DNA of 64,000 nucleotides from Plantibacter elymi (nom. nud.) (GTDB lineage: Bacteria; Actinomycetota; Actinomycetes; Actinomycetales; Microbacteriaceae). The stretch is from the NCBI RefSeq assembly GCF_900177795.1, contig NZ_FXWJ01000006.1, forward strand, positions 62,001-126,000, written 5' to 3'. Shown here in pieces: positions 42,179 to 51,040 of this stretch (its first letter is position 1; every line of letters begins with the position of its first letter). Both the position numbers and the translations under genes were made by a program. Under the pieces are notes generated by a model. The model was not told the origin of the DNA, ran no database searches, and saw only the letters and a list, made by a program, of their open reading frames with translations.

Positions 42179-42998
42179 GGTCTGTCTCTTCTTTCCGCGA
42201 ACTGTCGCTTGAGGTGGGTGTCGAGGGGTGCGGACTGTCGTCTTCTGACAGTTCGCGAGCCTGGTAGTAGTTGGTGATGTGGGAGCGGACGGACTGGCGG
42301 GCCAGCTCGGCGTCGGCATTGCGGATCGCTTCCACGATGCCCCGGTGCTCGGCGCGCAGGCGGTCGGCGGTGGCTGACCACGACGCCAGTTGGGGGACAC
42401 CGGCCAGGACGTAGCGCTCGATGGAGTCGCGGAGGCCCGACATCGTGGCGACGAGGACCTGGTTGCCCTCCGCCTCGGCGAGCGACAGGTGGAACTGCGC
42501 GTCGAGGGCGAGGAACTCGGCCTCCGTGAGGGTGGGCTGGTCCATCGCGTCGAGCAGGGACTCGGGGTGGGCGAGATCGGGGACGGCCGCTTCGGCACGT
42601 GATGCGAGGCTGTGGACGACCGCGGTCTCGATCACGAGCCTGGTGTCGACGACGTCCTGGACGGCGAAGCCCTGCGCGGCGACCTGGAGCCGCATGAGGG
42701 TGGCCATGCCGCCGGACGGCGTCGCGACGATGATCGCGCCGGCGGTGGGGCCGGATCCCGTGTGGGTGCGGATGAGGCCCAGGACCTCCAAGACGCGGAT
42801 CGCCTCGCGGACACTGGACCGACCGACGCCGAGATCGATCGCGAGCTGTCGTTCGCCGGGCAGGCGGTCGCCGGGGGTGAGGACACCGCTGAGGAGGTCC
42901 GACTCGATGCGGGCGAGCACGACCTCCCAGGCCCGGGGCTCCGCTGCTGCGGTGGCGGGCGGCGTCGCCGGGGCCGCGGCCGTCGCTGGTGCGTTCAT
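42171..42998 (-). CDS. lldR: FadR-subfamily GntR regulator, LldR-like
   Basis: A 275-residue regulator. An Ala/Pro-rich leader precedes the winged HTH ([22 protein letters not shown], core [18 protein letters not shown]), followed by a helical FCD ligand domain with [18 protein letters not shown], the usual metal-site histidine region. The downstream gene, overlapping by 8 bp, is an L-lactate oxidase, and the palindrome TGGTCAGACCA 25 bp upstream of the start fits the LldR consensus TNGTNNNACNA, so an L-lactate-responsive autorepressor is the best reading. Confidence 0.87.
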   Translation of the reverse strand: MNAPATAAAPATPPATAAAEPRAWEVVLARIESDLLSGVLTPGDRLPGERQLAIDLGVGRSSVREAIRVLEVLGLIRTHTGSGPTAGAIIVATPSGGMATLMRLQVAAQGFAVQDVVDTRLVIETAVVHSLASRAEAAVPDLAHPESLLDAMDQPTLTEAEFLALDAQFHLSLAEAEGNQVLVATMSGLRDSIERYVLAGVPQLASWSATADRLRAEHRGIVEAIRNADAELARQSVRSHITNYYQARELSEDDSPHPSTPTSSDSSRKEETDHG

Positions 42999-43020
42999 CG
43001 ATCCTCCTTCGACACTGCGG

Positions 43021-43035
43021 TGTGGTCAGACCACA
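43021..43035. promoter_or_regulatory. LldR-type operator
   Basis: TGTGGTCAGACCACA, a perfect 15-bp palindrome 23 bp upstream of the lldR start; the inner TGGTCAGACCA satisfies TNGTNNNACNA, known for GntR/FadR-type lactate regulators. Confidence 0.7.
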
Positions 43036-43046
43036 AACCCTACCTC

Positions 43047-43060
43047 TTGAACCGATTCAA
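43047..43060. promoter_or_regulatory. LacI-type palindrome upstream of lldR
   Basis: TTGAACCGATTCAA, arms TTGAA/TTCAA around CCGA. It resembles the TGAATCGATTCA-type sites before rhaM and rhaI. Confidence 0.5.
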
Positions 43061-43089
43061 TGCGAGCCCCTTGTGAACTTTTCTCCGTC

Positions 43090-43154
43090 GCGGCACGTGC
43101 CCGCGCCCGTGGCCCGTGTCGCAGGGCGTGCCGCGAGCGCGGGCACGTGCCCGG
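43090..43154. repeat. Family C palindromic element, copy C2
   Basis: GCGGCACGTGCCCGCG at the left, GCGCGGGCACGTGCCCGG at the right, with the core GGGCGTGCCGCGAG. It sits just after the stop of the hydroxyacid dehydrogenase gene, upstream of lldR. Confidence 0.75.
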
Positions 43155-43165
43155 GCGTCAGGAAC

Positions 43166-44098
43166 TCAGGTGCGGAGGACGATGTTCTCCGGCTCCTCGT
43201 CGGCCAACAGATGTTCGATCTGTCGACGCAGGAGACGCGCCATCCGCGGCAGCATGGCGCTCGTCGCGCCTCCGATGTGCGGGGAGACGAGCACGTTCGG
43301 CAGGGACCAGAGCGGGTGGTCGGCGGGCAGCGGTTCGGGGTCCGTCACGTCGAGCGCCAGTCGGATGCGACCGCTCGTCGCGTGCTCCACGAGTGCGTCG
43401 GTGTCGGCGACGGGGCCGCGGGCGACGTTCACGACGAGGGCGTCGTCGGGCAGTGCCGCCAGGAAGTCGTCTCCGATCAAGCCGCGGGTGCCGTCGGTGA
43501 GTGGCACGACGACGATGACGATCTCGGCGTGTGGCAGGAGTCCGGGCAGTTCGTCGATGCCGTGGATCGGCCCTCGCTCGTCCTCCCGTGCGCTCGACGC
43601 CACCCGGGTGACCTCCACCTCGAACGGGAGCAGCCGCTCCTCGATGGCCGCGCCGACCCCGCCGTACCCGATGAGGAGCACGCGGCGGTCGGCGAGGCTC
43701 GGGCGCTGGCTCTGCAGCCACTCGCCCGTCCGCTCGGCGCGCACGAAGTCCGGGATGCCGCGCTGCGAGGCGAGGATGAGGCCGACCGTGAGCTCCGCCG
43801 TCGAGGCCTCGTGCACGGTCGCCGCGTTGGCGAGGGTGATGCCTGCGGGGAGGAGGTCCGCGAGGCCGTCATAACCGATCGACTGCACTTGGACGAGCTT
43901 CGGCGTCACCGCGGCGACGTTCGCGAGCGGCCTGTTCGAGCCGAGGTACACGGGCACGACGAGGTCGATGTGCTCGACCGGAGGTTCCGTGCGCAGATCC
44001 CATTCGACGAACTCGACGCCCTCGGGGAGGGGGCCCTGCGACAGCACCTCCTCGCGCAGGTCGGCGGGCAGGCTGACGATGAGTGGAGAAGCGGTCAT
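43166..44098 (-). CDS. D-2-hydroxyacid dehydrogenase (NAD-dependent)
   Basis: A 310-residue enzyme of the D-isomer 2-hydroxyacid dehydrogenase family. The NAD motif is VLLIGYGGVGAAIEERLLP, and the catalytic Arg, Glu and His are in NVARGPVADTDAL, DVTDPEPLPADHPLW and SPHIGGATSAM. The start is 9 bp after the stop of rhaB in the same direction, so it probably belongs to the rhamnose operon. Its substrate is not known; a role with lactate or glyoxylate-type acids is conceivable but the stereochemistry does not fit L-lactate. Confidence 0.88.
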   Translation of the reverse strand: MTASPLIVSLPADLREEVLSQGPLPEGVEFVEWDLRTEPPVEHIDLVVPVYLGSNRPLANVAAVTPKLVQVQSIGYDGLADLLPAGITLANAATVHEASTAELTVGLILASQRGIPDFVRAERTGEWLQSQRPSLADRRVLLIGYGGVGAAIEERLLPFEVEVTRVASSAREDERGPIHGIDELPGLLPHAEIVIVVVPLTDGTRGLIGDDFLAALPDDALVVNVARGPVADTDALVEHATSGRIRLALDVTDPEPLPADHPLWSLPNVLVSPHIGGATSAMLPRMARLLRRQIEHLLADEEPENIVLRT

Positions 44099-44107
44099 GC
44101 TGCGACG

Positions 44108-45571
44108 CTACCGGCTGACGGACGTGGAGCCGGCAGGCTTGCGCGGCTCGTAGCGCGTCGGCTCGAAGGAACGGGCGACGAGGGCGCGCAGGGACTCGAG
44201 GTCGCCGTCGATGATCCCCACCGCCCTGGCCTGGACGAGGACGTTCCCCAACGCCGTCGCCTCGACCGGGCCGGCGATGACGGGGATCCCCGCTCGGTCG
44301 GCCGTCAGCTGGCACAGGAGCGTGTTCTGGGATCCGCCGCCGACGACGTGGATCGCCCGCACCTGGACCCCGGACAGCTCGGAGGCCGTGTGGACCGCAT
44401 CCGCGAACGCCTGCGCCAGGCTCTCGATGATGCACCGGACGAACTCGGCACGGGACTGCGGGACGGCGCGCCCGTGCTCGATGAGGAACTCGGCGATGCG
44501 CGCCGGCAGGTCACCGGGGGCGAGGAACCGGGGGTCGTTCGCATCGAACACCGAGACGGGTGCGTCGACCGCGGCGGCCTGGGCGATGAGCCCGGGCAGG
44601 TCGATCGTCTCGCCGCCGCGCTCCCAGGTGCGCACCGACTCGCTCAGGAGCCAGAGTCCCATCACGTTGTGCAGGAAGCGGGTGCGTCCGTCGACGCCGC
44701 CCTCGTTCGTGAAGTTCGCCGCGCGGCTCGCCTCGGTGAGGACCGGCCGTTCGAGCTCGACCCCGACGAGTCCCCAGGTGCCGCACGAGATGTAGGCGGC
44801 ATCCGGGGTCGTCATCGGGACGGCGACGACCGCTGAAGCCGTGTCGTGTGAACCGATGGCGGTGACGGGCGTGGACGCGGACAGGCCGACCTCGGCGGCG
44901 ACCGCTTCGAGGAGCGTCCCGATCCGATCGCCCGGCTGGACGATCGGCGGGAGAACTGCCGCCGGGATGCCGAGTCGGGTGAGGAGTCCGGCGTCCCACC
45001 TGGTCGGTTCGCCGGCGTGGACGAGGCCGGTGGTCGACGCGTTGGTGGCCTCGGCGACACGGGCACCGGTCAGCCAGTGCGCGATGAGGTCGGGCATCAG
45101 GAGCGCGGTGTCGGCGACGTCGAGCATGCCGGCGTCGCGCTCGGTCGCGAGCTGGTAGACGGTGTTGAACGGCAGGAACTGCAGGCCGTTCACGCGGTAG
45201 AGGTCGGCGAAGGGGATCGTTCCGTGGACCGCCTCGACACCCGCCGCCGTCCGTTCGTCGCGGTAGTGGAACGGTGCGCCGAGGAGGCGCCCCTGCCGGA
45301 GCAGGCCGTAGTCGACCGCCCACGAGTCGATGCCGATGCTCGCGAGGTGCGGCTCCTGCTTCGCTGCGCCCGACAGCCCCGCGATGATCGAGCGGTACAG
45401 CTCGAGGATGTTCCAGTGCAGGCCGTCCGGCGTGCGGACGGGCGTGTTCGGGAACCGGGCGACCGGCACGAGGCGCAGCTCGCCGGGGCCGACGTGGCCG
45501 AGCATGACCCGCCCGCTCGTGGCCCCGAGGTCGACCGCCGCGACGGTGCCGCTCCGGCCTGCCGCGCTCAT
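44108..45571 (-). CDS. rhaB: L-rhamnulokinase
   Basis: A 487-residue FGGY-family kinase phosphorylating L-rhamnulose at O1. The N-terminal ATP loop is VAAVDLGATSGRVMLG, with LASIGIDSWAVDYGLL as the substrate segment and VVGGGSQNTLLCQLTAD near the C-terminus as adenosine motif. The pattern DSWAVDYG and AISCGTWGLVG-like YISCGTWGLVG separate rhamnulokinases from xylulokinases. Its start overlaps the stop of the aldolase/dehydrogenase fusion by four bases, consistent with successive steps of rhamnose catabolism. Confidence 0.93.
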   Translation of the reverse strand: MSAAGRSGTVAAVDLGATSGRVMLGHVGPGELRLVPVARFPNTPVRTPDGLHWNILELYRSIIAGLSGAAKQEPHLASIGIDSWAVDYGLLRQGRLLGAPFHYRDERTAAGVEAVHGTIPFADLYRVNGLQFLPFNTVYQLATERDAGMLDVADTALLMPDLIAHWLTGARVAEATNASTTGLVHAGEPTRWDAGLLTRLGIPAAVLPPIVQPGDRIGTLLEAVAAEVGLSASTPVTAIGSHDTASAVVAVPMTTPDAAYISCGTWGLVGVELERPVLTEASRAANFTNEGGVDGRTRFLHNVMGLWLLSESVRTWERGGETIDLPGLIAQAAAVDAPVSVFDANDPRFLAPGDLPARIAEFLIEHGRAVPQSRAEFVRCIIESLAQAFADAVHTASELSGVQVRAIHVVGGGSQNTLLCQLTADRAGIPVIAGPVEATALGNVLVQARAVGIIDGDLESLRALVARSFEPTRYEPRKPAGSTSVSR

Positions 45572-47607
45572 CGCAGGAAGGCTGCGGCCACACCCGCGTC
45601 GACGGGGATGTGCAGTCCGGTCGTGTGGCTGAAGTCGCTCGTGCAGATCGCGAAGACCGCGTTCGCGACGTTCTCGGGGACGACCTCGCGCTTGAGGATG
45701 GTGCGCTGCGCGTAGAACTTGCCGAGGTCCTGCTCGTCGATGCCGTACGTCTTCGCGCGGTTCGCACCCCAGCCCGAGGCGAAGATGCCGGAGCCGCGGA
45801 CGACGCCGTCGGGGTTGATGCCGTTCACCTTCACACCGTACTCGCCGAGCTCCGCGGCGAGGAGGCGGACCTGGTGGGCCTGGTCGGCCTTCGTCGCGGA
45901 GTAGGCGATGTTGTTCGGGCCGGCGAACACGGAGTTCTTCGACGAGATGTAGACGATGTCGCCGCCGAGCTTCTGATCGATGAGCACGCGTGCGGCGGCC
46001 TTCGAGACGAGGAACGAGCCCTTCGCCATGACGTTGTGCTGGAGGTCCCAGTCGGCCTCGGTGGTCTCGAGGAGCGACTTCGACAGCGAGAGGCCCGCGT
46101 TGTTGACGACGAGGTCGAGCCCGCCGAAGGCGAGGACCGTCTCGTCGATCGCGGCCTGGACGGCGGCCTCGTTCGAGACGTCGGCGGCGATGCCGATCGC
46201 GACGTCCGTGGTGCCGAGCTCGGCAGCCGCAGCCTGCGCCTTCTCCAGCGAGAGGTCGGCGATCGCGACGACCGCGCCCTCCGCGACGAGACGCGTGGCG
46301 ATGGCCTTGCCGATGCCGGATGCGGCACCGGTGACGAGCGCGATGCGGGTCGCGAGTGGCTTCGGCGCAGGCATCCGCTGCAGCTTCGCCTCCTCGAGCG
46401 CCCAGTACTCGATCGCGAACTTCTCGGCCTCGTCGATCGGCGCGTACGTGGAGAGTCCCTCGGCCCCGCGCATGACGTTGATGGCGTTGACGTAGAACTC
46501 CCCGGCGACGCGGGCGGTCTGCTTGTCCTTGCCGAAGCTGAACATGCCGACGCCCGGGACGAGGACGATGAGCGGGTCGGCACCGCGGATCGCCGGGCTG
46601 GCGGCCGTGGCGTGGCGGTCGTAGTAGGCCTGGTAGTCCTCGCGGTAGGCCTCGTGCAGGGTGCCGAGGCGCTCGATGACGTCCTCGATACTCGCCGTGG
46701 CGGGCAGGTCGACCGTGAGTGGCTTCACCTTGGTGCGGAGGAAGTGGTCGGGGCAGCTCGTGCCGAGCGCGGTGAGGCGCGGGTGCTCAGCCGAGGCCAG
46801 GAAGTCGAGGACCTCGGGACTGTCGGTGAAGTGGCCGACGACGGGGCGGTCGGCGGAGGCGAGCCCGCGGATGGTGGGCGCGAGGGCCGCCGCCTTCGCA
46901 CGACGCTCGGCCTCGGGCAGGGCTGCGTAGCCGTCGAGCGCCGGACCGAAGGGCTCGGGGCGGGAGTTCGCCTCGATGTAGGCGGCCGCGGTGTCGATGA
47001 TCCACAGCGAGTTCGCCTCGGCCTCTTCGGAGGTGTCTCCCCAGGCGGTGATGCCGTGCCCGCCGAGGATGGTGCCGATCGCCTGCGGGTTGTCGGCCTT
47101 GATGGCGGCGATGTCGAGGCCGAGCTGGAAGCCGGGGCGACGCCACGGGACCCACACGACCTTGTCGCCGAAGATCTTCGCGGTGAGTTCGGGGCCGTCG
47201 GACGCGGTCGCGATGGCGATGCCGGAGTCGGGGTGCAGGTGGTCGACGTGGGCCGCGTCGACGAGGCCGTGCATGGCGGTGTCGATCGATGGGGCCGCGC
47301 CACCCTTGCCGTGCAGGGTGTAGTCGAAGGCGGCGACCATCTCGTCCTCGCGGTCGAGGCCGGGGTAGACGTCCTGCAGGGCGCGCATGCGGTCGAGGCG
47401 GAGGACCGCGAGACCCTCGGGCTTCAGCGTGCCGAGGTCGCCGCCGGAGCCCTTGACCCAGAGGAGCTCGACCGGCTCGCCCGTGACGGGGTCGATCTCG
47501 GTGCCCTTGGCCGAAGTGTTGCCACCGGCGTAGTTGGTGTTCTTCGGGTCGCTCCCGAGGCGGTTGCTGCGGGCGATGAGCTCTGCAGCGGTTGGGTTCA
47601 CGGACAT
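45568..47607 (-). CDS. rhaD: Bifunctional rhamnulose-1-phosphate aldolase / short-chain alcohol dehydrogenase
   Basis: A 679-residue fusion (RhaDE type). Residues 1 to about 400 are a class II aldolase with NTNYAGGNTSAKG and metal histidines in HVDHLHPDSG; residues about 425-679 are an SDR with VTGAASGIGKAIATR, VVNNAGLSLSKS and the Tyr/Lys of AYSATKADQ. It splits L-rhamnulose-1-phosphate to DHAP and L-lactaldehyde and is proposed to oxidise the aldehyde to L-lactate. The ATG at 47607 has AAGGAG at good spacing; an upstream GTG two codons earlier does not. First gene of rhaDE-rhaB-hydroxyacid dehydrogenase. Confidence 0.93.
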   Translation of the reverse strand: MSVNPTAAELIARSNRLGSDPKNTNYAGGNTSAKGTEIDPVTGEPVELLWVKGSGGDLGTLKPEGLAVLRLDRMRALQDVYPGLDREDEMVAAFDYTLHGKGGAAPSIDTAMHGLVDAAHVDHLHPDSGIAIATASDGPELTAKIFGDKVVWVPWRRPGFQLGLDIAAIKADNPQAIGTILGGHGITAWGDTSEEAEANSLWIIDTAAAYIEANSRPEPFGPALDGYAALPEAERRAKAAALAPTIRGLASADRPVVGHFTDSPEVLDFLASAEHPRLTALGTSCPDHFLRTKVKPLTVDLPATASIEDVIERLGTLHEAYREDYQAYYDRHATAASPAIRGADPLIVLVPGVGMFSFGKDKQTARVAGEFYVNAINVMRGAEGLSTYAPIDEAEKFAIEYWALEEAKLQRMPAPKPLATRIALVTGAASGIGKAIATRLVAEGAVVAIADLSLEKAQAAAAELGTTDVAIGIAADVSNEAAVQAAIDETVLAFGGLDLVVNNAGLSLSKSLLETTEADWDLQHNVMAKGSFLVSKAAARVLIDQKLGGDIVYISSKNSVFAGPNNIAYSATKADQAHQVRLLAAELGEYGVKVNGINPDGVVRGSGIFASGWGANRAKTYGIDEQDLGKFYAQRTILKREVVPENVANAVFAICTSDFSHTTGLHIPVDAGVAAAFLR

Positions 47608-47693
47608 TCGCACTCCTTCGTCGGGGCACGTCCATGCCCAGTGTTCGATCGTGTTAAGTATGACAAGAAGTCACAGATGTCGCAATGGCGGAT

Positions 47694-47769
47694 GTCCCGA
47701 TCTCAGGAGAGCCTCGGCGCGTTGCGGTCGTCGCGGAGCGACGTGCGCGGTGACTCCTGAGAACGGGAC
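47694..47769. repeat. Family A palindromic element, copy A4 (divergent form)
   Basis: GTCCCGATCTCAGGAG at the left and CTCCTGAGAACGGGAC at the right: the inverted arms are kept though the AACT of the other copies is replaced. Between rhaD and the DeoR gene. Confidence 0.6.
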
Positions 47770-47785
47770 GTGTGGGGCCGGGTGC

Positions 47786-48544
47786 TCAGAGCAGTTCGAC
47801 GGCGTCGCGGTAGGCGTCGAGCGCGGGGTCGGCGGGGTCGAGTTCCGTGACGAGGAGGTCGACGTCCGCGAGGGCGAAGCCGACCGCCATCGCGCGCTGC
47901 CCCAGCTTCGAGGATGCGGCGACGAGGATCGTCTCGTCCGAGGCTCGGGCGAACGCCTGCTTGACCTGCGCTTCTTCGAGGGTGACCTCCGAGCTGCCGA
48001 CGGTCGGGTCGATGGCGGCTGCCGACAGGAAGAAGCGCCGGTAGAGCACCGATGACGCCGCCTGGCAGGCGATGGGACCGATGAAGCTGTCGGTGCGCGA
48101 CTCGGCCTGGCCGCCGACGAGGATCGCGGTGACCTCGCGGTTCGCGCCGGCGAGGAGGAAGTTCGGGTAGGAGTTGGTCGCCACCGTGAGGGTCGACTCG
48201 CCGAGCAGTCGACTGATGCCGCCGGCCGTGCTGGAGGCGTCGATCGCGATCGCGCCGTCCGTCGGGATGAGTGACCGGAGCTTCTCGACGATCGCGCCCT
48301 TCTCGCGGACGCCCGTCGCGGACCGCTCGGTGAAGGTCCTCGGTCGCAGGGTCGGGATGGCGCCGCCCCGGACGCGCCGCACCAGGCCGAGCTGCTCCAG
48401 GTCGGCGAGGTCGCGTCGCACGGTCATCGAGGACACGTCGAGCTCTGTAGCCGCGTCGTCGAGGCGGATGGTGCCGTCGCGTTCGAGGATCGCCGTCAGT
48501 CGGGTCCGTCGTTCTTCGGCGCCGAGCGTGCCCGTCGTGGCCAT
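47786..48544 (-). CDS. DeoR-family transcriptional regulator
   Basis: A 252-residue regulator with the N-terminal HTH (RRTRLTAILERDGTIRLDD, then LDVSSMTVRRDLADLEQLGLVRRVRGGA, core DVSSMTVRRDLADLE) and a sugar-phosphate isomerase-like sensor domain (IPTDGAIAIDASSTAGGI, AAAIDPTVGSSEVTLEEA, ETILVAASSKLG). It lies directly upstream of the rhaD operon in the same direction and divergent from the polyol-type SDR gene, so either set is a possible target; its effector would be a phosphorylated sugar. Confidence 0.9.
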   Translation of the reverse strand: MATTGTLGAEERRTRLTAILERDGTIRLDDAATELDVSSMTVRRDLADLEQLGLVRRVRGGAIPTLRPRTFTERSATGVREKGAIVEKLRSLIPTDGAIAIDASSTAGGISRLLGESTLTVATNSYPNFLLAGANREVTAILVGGQAESRTDSFIGPIACQAASSVLYRRFFLSAAAIDPTVGSSEVTLEEAQVKQAFARASDETILVAASSKLGQRAMAVGFALADVDLLVTELDPADPALDAYRDAVELL

Positions 48545-48562
48545 GCCGCCCCCTGCTCATCA

Positions 48563-48590
48563 GTGTCGGACGTGTCCGTTCGTGTCCGTC
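48563..48590. promoter_or_regulatory. Direct repeats upstream of the DeoR gene
   Basis: GTGTCGGAC, GTGTCCGTT, CGTGTCCGTC: three copies of a GTGTCSG unit at 10-bp spacing, 19 bp before the deoR-type start. DeoR proteins often bind such in-phase direct repeats. Confidence 0.5.
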
Positions 48591-48628
48591 TCAACAGGAT
48601 GTCACAGCGGGGAGGGTGCCGAACGGTT

Positions 48629-48710
48629 CCCAACTCAGGAGCATCCCGGCGCGTCGCCGACATGACGCGGCGTGGCGTGCGCGGCGCGCCGCGAGCGTCC
48701 TGAGTTACGG
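48629..48710. repeat. Family A palindromic element, copy A5
   Basis: CCCAACTCAGGA to TCCTGAGTTACGG, with GGCGCGTCGCCG and GCGCGGCGCGCCG inside. It lies in the divergent DeoR-SDR region, so it is part of the promoter region of at least one gene. Confidence 0.75.
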
Positions 48711-48754
48711 ACGAGCGGAGATATATGAGCATCTGGAGTTTCTAGAATGACGCC

Positions 48755-49546
48755 ATGGAAACCACACACGAACCAGTCCTCGCCGGTCGCACGGCGATCA
48801 TCACCGGAGGGGCCCGCGGGCTCGGGCTCGCGATGGCCACGGCGCTCGCCGAAGCCGGCGCTCAGATCGCCCTCCTGGACCGCTTGGAGACGGTGGCCGA
48901 CGCCGCGTCGGTCCTCGATGCGCAGGTCTCGTCAGCGGTGATCGGGCTCCCGGTCGACGTCACCGACGAGGGGTCGGTGAACGCCGCGCTCGACCACGTC
49001 GCGGATACCCTCGGGACGCCCGACATCCTCGTCAACAGCGCCGGGATGACGCACGGTGCCCGCGCGATCGACACCGAGGTGGCCGATTGGGACCGGCTCT
49101 TCCGGGTGAACGTCACCGGGACCTTCCTCGTCTCCCGGCAGTTCGCGCGACGTTTCGTCGCCGACCGTCGCGACGCCGGCCACCTCGCGAGCATCGTGAA
49201 CGTGTCCTCGATGTCAGCCTTCGCCGTGAACGTGCCGCAGACGCAGGCCGCGTACAACGCCTCGAAGGCCGCCGTCTCCATGCTCACGAGCAGTCTCGCG
49301 ATCGAGTGGCTGCCGCTGGGGATCCGAGTCAACGCCATCGCGCCGGGCTACTTCGCGAGCGACATGACGCGCGACTTCGTCGCCGCCAATCCGGACATGG
49401 CCGAGGACTGGGTGTCGCGGATCCCGGCCGGCCGGATGGGTGAGCCGGACGAGCTCGGCGACCTCGTCGTCTACCTCGCCGGAGAGCGCTCCTCCTACGT
49501 CGTCGGGCAGAGCTTCCGGATCGACGGCGGGTACACGCTCATCTGA
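48755..49546 (+). CDS. SDR family oxidoreductase, probable polyol/sugar dehydrogenase
   Basis: A 263-residue classical SDR: AIITGGARGLGLAMATALAEAG, ILVNSAGMTHGARA, VNVSSMSAFAVNVPQ, catalytic YNASKAAVSM, and ending GQSFRIDGGYTLI. It resembles sugar and polyol dehydrogenases. The convergent neighbour is a polyol-type MFS permease, which supports a role in sugar alcohol oxidation. The upstream region holds an AT-rich segment (GAGATATATGAGCATC) unusual for this GC content, likely a promoter or operator. Confidence 0.82.
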   Translation: METTHEPVLAGRTAIITGGARGLGLAMATALAEAGAQIALLDRLETVADAASVLDAQVSSAVIGLPVDVTDEGSVNAALDHVADTLGTPDILVNSAGMTHGARAIDTEVADWDRLFRVNVTGTFLVSRQFARRFVADRRDAGHLASIVNVSSMSAFAVNVPQTQAAYNASKAAVSMLTSSLAIEWLPLGIRVNAIAPGYFASDMTRDFVAANPDMAEDWVSRIPAGRMGEPDELGDLVVYLAGERSSYVVGQSFRIDGGYTLI

Positions 49547-49561
49547 CGGGCGATGACGACG

Positions 49562-49599
49562 ACGGCCCGGAGCGCATCGGTGGATGCGCGCCGGGCCGC
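49562..49599. terminator. Strong bidirectional terminator hairpin
   Basis: ACGGCCCGG-A-GCGCATC pairs with GATGCGC-GCCGGGCCGC over GGTG, between the convergent SDR and MFS genes. Confidence 0.75.
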
Positions 49600-49621
49600 T
49601 GTCATGCTGGGCCGTCCTGGC

Positions 49622-50947
49622 TCAGTGCTGGGGCACCGTCGGGATACTCCGAGTCGTCTCCGCCTTCGCCAGGGCGTCCTGGTCGACCCGCATCAGGAAC
49701 GTCACCGCGAACCCGACGAGGTAGGTGCAGGCGAGCGCGATGACGGTCGCCGTGGTGCCGAAGGACGTCCAGAGCAGGGTGACGAGCAGCGACCCGACGA
49801 ACTGCGAGAGTCCGGCGGAGAGGTTGAGGAGTGCGACCGCGCCGCCACGGTGGTTCGGCTCGAGCGCCGGCATGAGCGCCGACAGTGGGACATAGGCCGC
49901 GACCGCGAACCCGAACATGACGACGGCGATCCCCGTGAGCCAGGGGTTCGGCCCGACGACGAGCGGGATGAAGTAGAGCAGGAGCGTGGACGCGAACATG
50001 CCGAGGCTCCCGAACCAGCGGACGGTGCGGATCCAGCCGATGCGGTCGCCGAGGATGCCCCAGAGGAGGTTCGTGAACACCGTCACGATGTACACGAGGC
50101 CCCACAGCTGCAGCCAGGTGCCCTGCTCGAAGCCGATGTCGCGGACGAAGACGATCGGCAGCATGACGATGAACCCGTAGAGCGAGATCTGGTTGATGAC
50201 GCGCTGGAGCATGCCGTAGGCGAGCTGGACGTTCCGGAACGGCAGGGCGATCGTGGTCGCGAGGGTCTCGCCGAGGCCCCGGAGGGTGCGGGGCTCGGAG
50301 GTCTCCGGTCCCTTGCCGCGCACGAGGACGCCCGCGAGCACGCCGCCCACCGCGATGAAGGCGATCGCGCCCCACATCGTCTCGACGGCTCCGAACGCCG
50401 GGATGGTGAAGCTCGGCAGATATGACCCGAACACGCCGACGCCGACCGAGTACGAGCACCAGAACCAGCCCATCGCGGACGAGAGCTTGTCCTGCGGGGC
50501 GGCGTAGGAGATCCACACGACGAACCCGAAGACGAATAGCGGGTAGGCGACGGCACGGATGGCGTACATCACCATCATCATCGCGAAGTCGTGCTGCATG
50601 ATGCCGAAGTACACGAAGCCGGCATGGAAGACGACCCACCCCGCGGCGGCGGCGATCATGATGCGCCGCGGTCCGAAGTACTCGGCCAGCACACCGGAGG
50701 CGAACGCGCCGATCGCGACGATCAGGCCGTACACGGTGAAGAGCGAGCCCACCTGGTCGGTGCTGAAGCCCTCGCTCGTCACGAGGAAGTCCGAGAGGAA
50801 CGCCTGCTCGAGCCCGTCGCCGGTCATGAAGAAGGCGATCGCGACGTATCCCCAGAGCAGTGGACCGGAGAGGCCGAGGAAGGCCTTCGGTGGTCGGGAG
50901 CCGGGGGATCCGATGCTGGGTGCAGGTGTTCCGATTGGTGAGGACAT
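49622..50947 (-). CDS. MFS transporter, polyol permease family
   Basis: A 441-residue twelve-helix MFS protein. The first helix region LLWGYVAIAFFMTGDGLEQAFLS and the loop PRRIMIAAAAGWVVF, with YPLFVFGFVVWISYAAPQ, resemble the ribitol/D-arabinitol permease group (RbtT/DalT). It should import a polyol by proton symport. I chose the ATG at 50947, which has GGAGAGAG just upstream; the longer frame crosses repeat hairpins. It is convergent with the SDR, and both probably serve the same polyol. Confidence 0.85.
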   Translation of the reverse strand: MSSPIGTPAPSIGSPGSRPPKAFLGLSGPLLWGYVAIAFFMTGDGLEQAFLSDFLVTSEGFSTDQVGSLFTVYGLIVAIGAFASGVLAEYFGPRRIMIAAAAGWVVFHAGFVYFGIMQHDFAMMMVMYAIRAVAYPLFVFGFVVWISYAAPQDKLSSAMGWFWCSYSVGVGVFGSYLPSFTIPAFGAVETMWGAIAFIAVGGVLAGVLVRGKGPETSEPRTLRGLGETLATTIALPFRNVQLAYGMLQRVINQISLYGFIVMLPIVFVRDIGFEQGTWLQLWGLVYIVTVFTNLLWGILGDRIGWIRTVRWFGSLGMFASTLLLYFIPLVVGPNPWLTGIAVVMFGFAVAAYVPLSALMPALEPNHRGGAVALLNLSAGLSQFVGSLLVTLLWTSFGTTATVIALACTYLVGFAVTFLMRVDQDALAKAETTRSIPTVPQH

Positions 50948-51025
50948 GCTCTCTCTCCATTGAGGTGGGACGCGTCGACGGCGCGTGGAACCCGGGGGAG
51001 TTCTGAGCGGAAAATATATCAGAGC

Positions 51026-51038
51026 GTGGCCTGACCAC
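51026..51038. promoter_or_regulatory. Short palindrome upstream of the polyol permease
   Basis: GTGGCCTGACCAC, arms GTGG/CCAC, next to an AT-rich AAAATATATC segment at 51011-51020, 79 bp before the MFS start. Possible operator. Confidence 0.35.
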
Positions 51039-51040
51039 AT

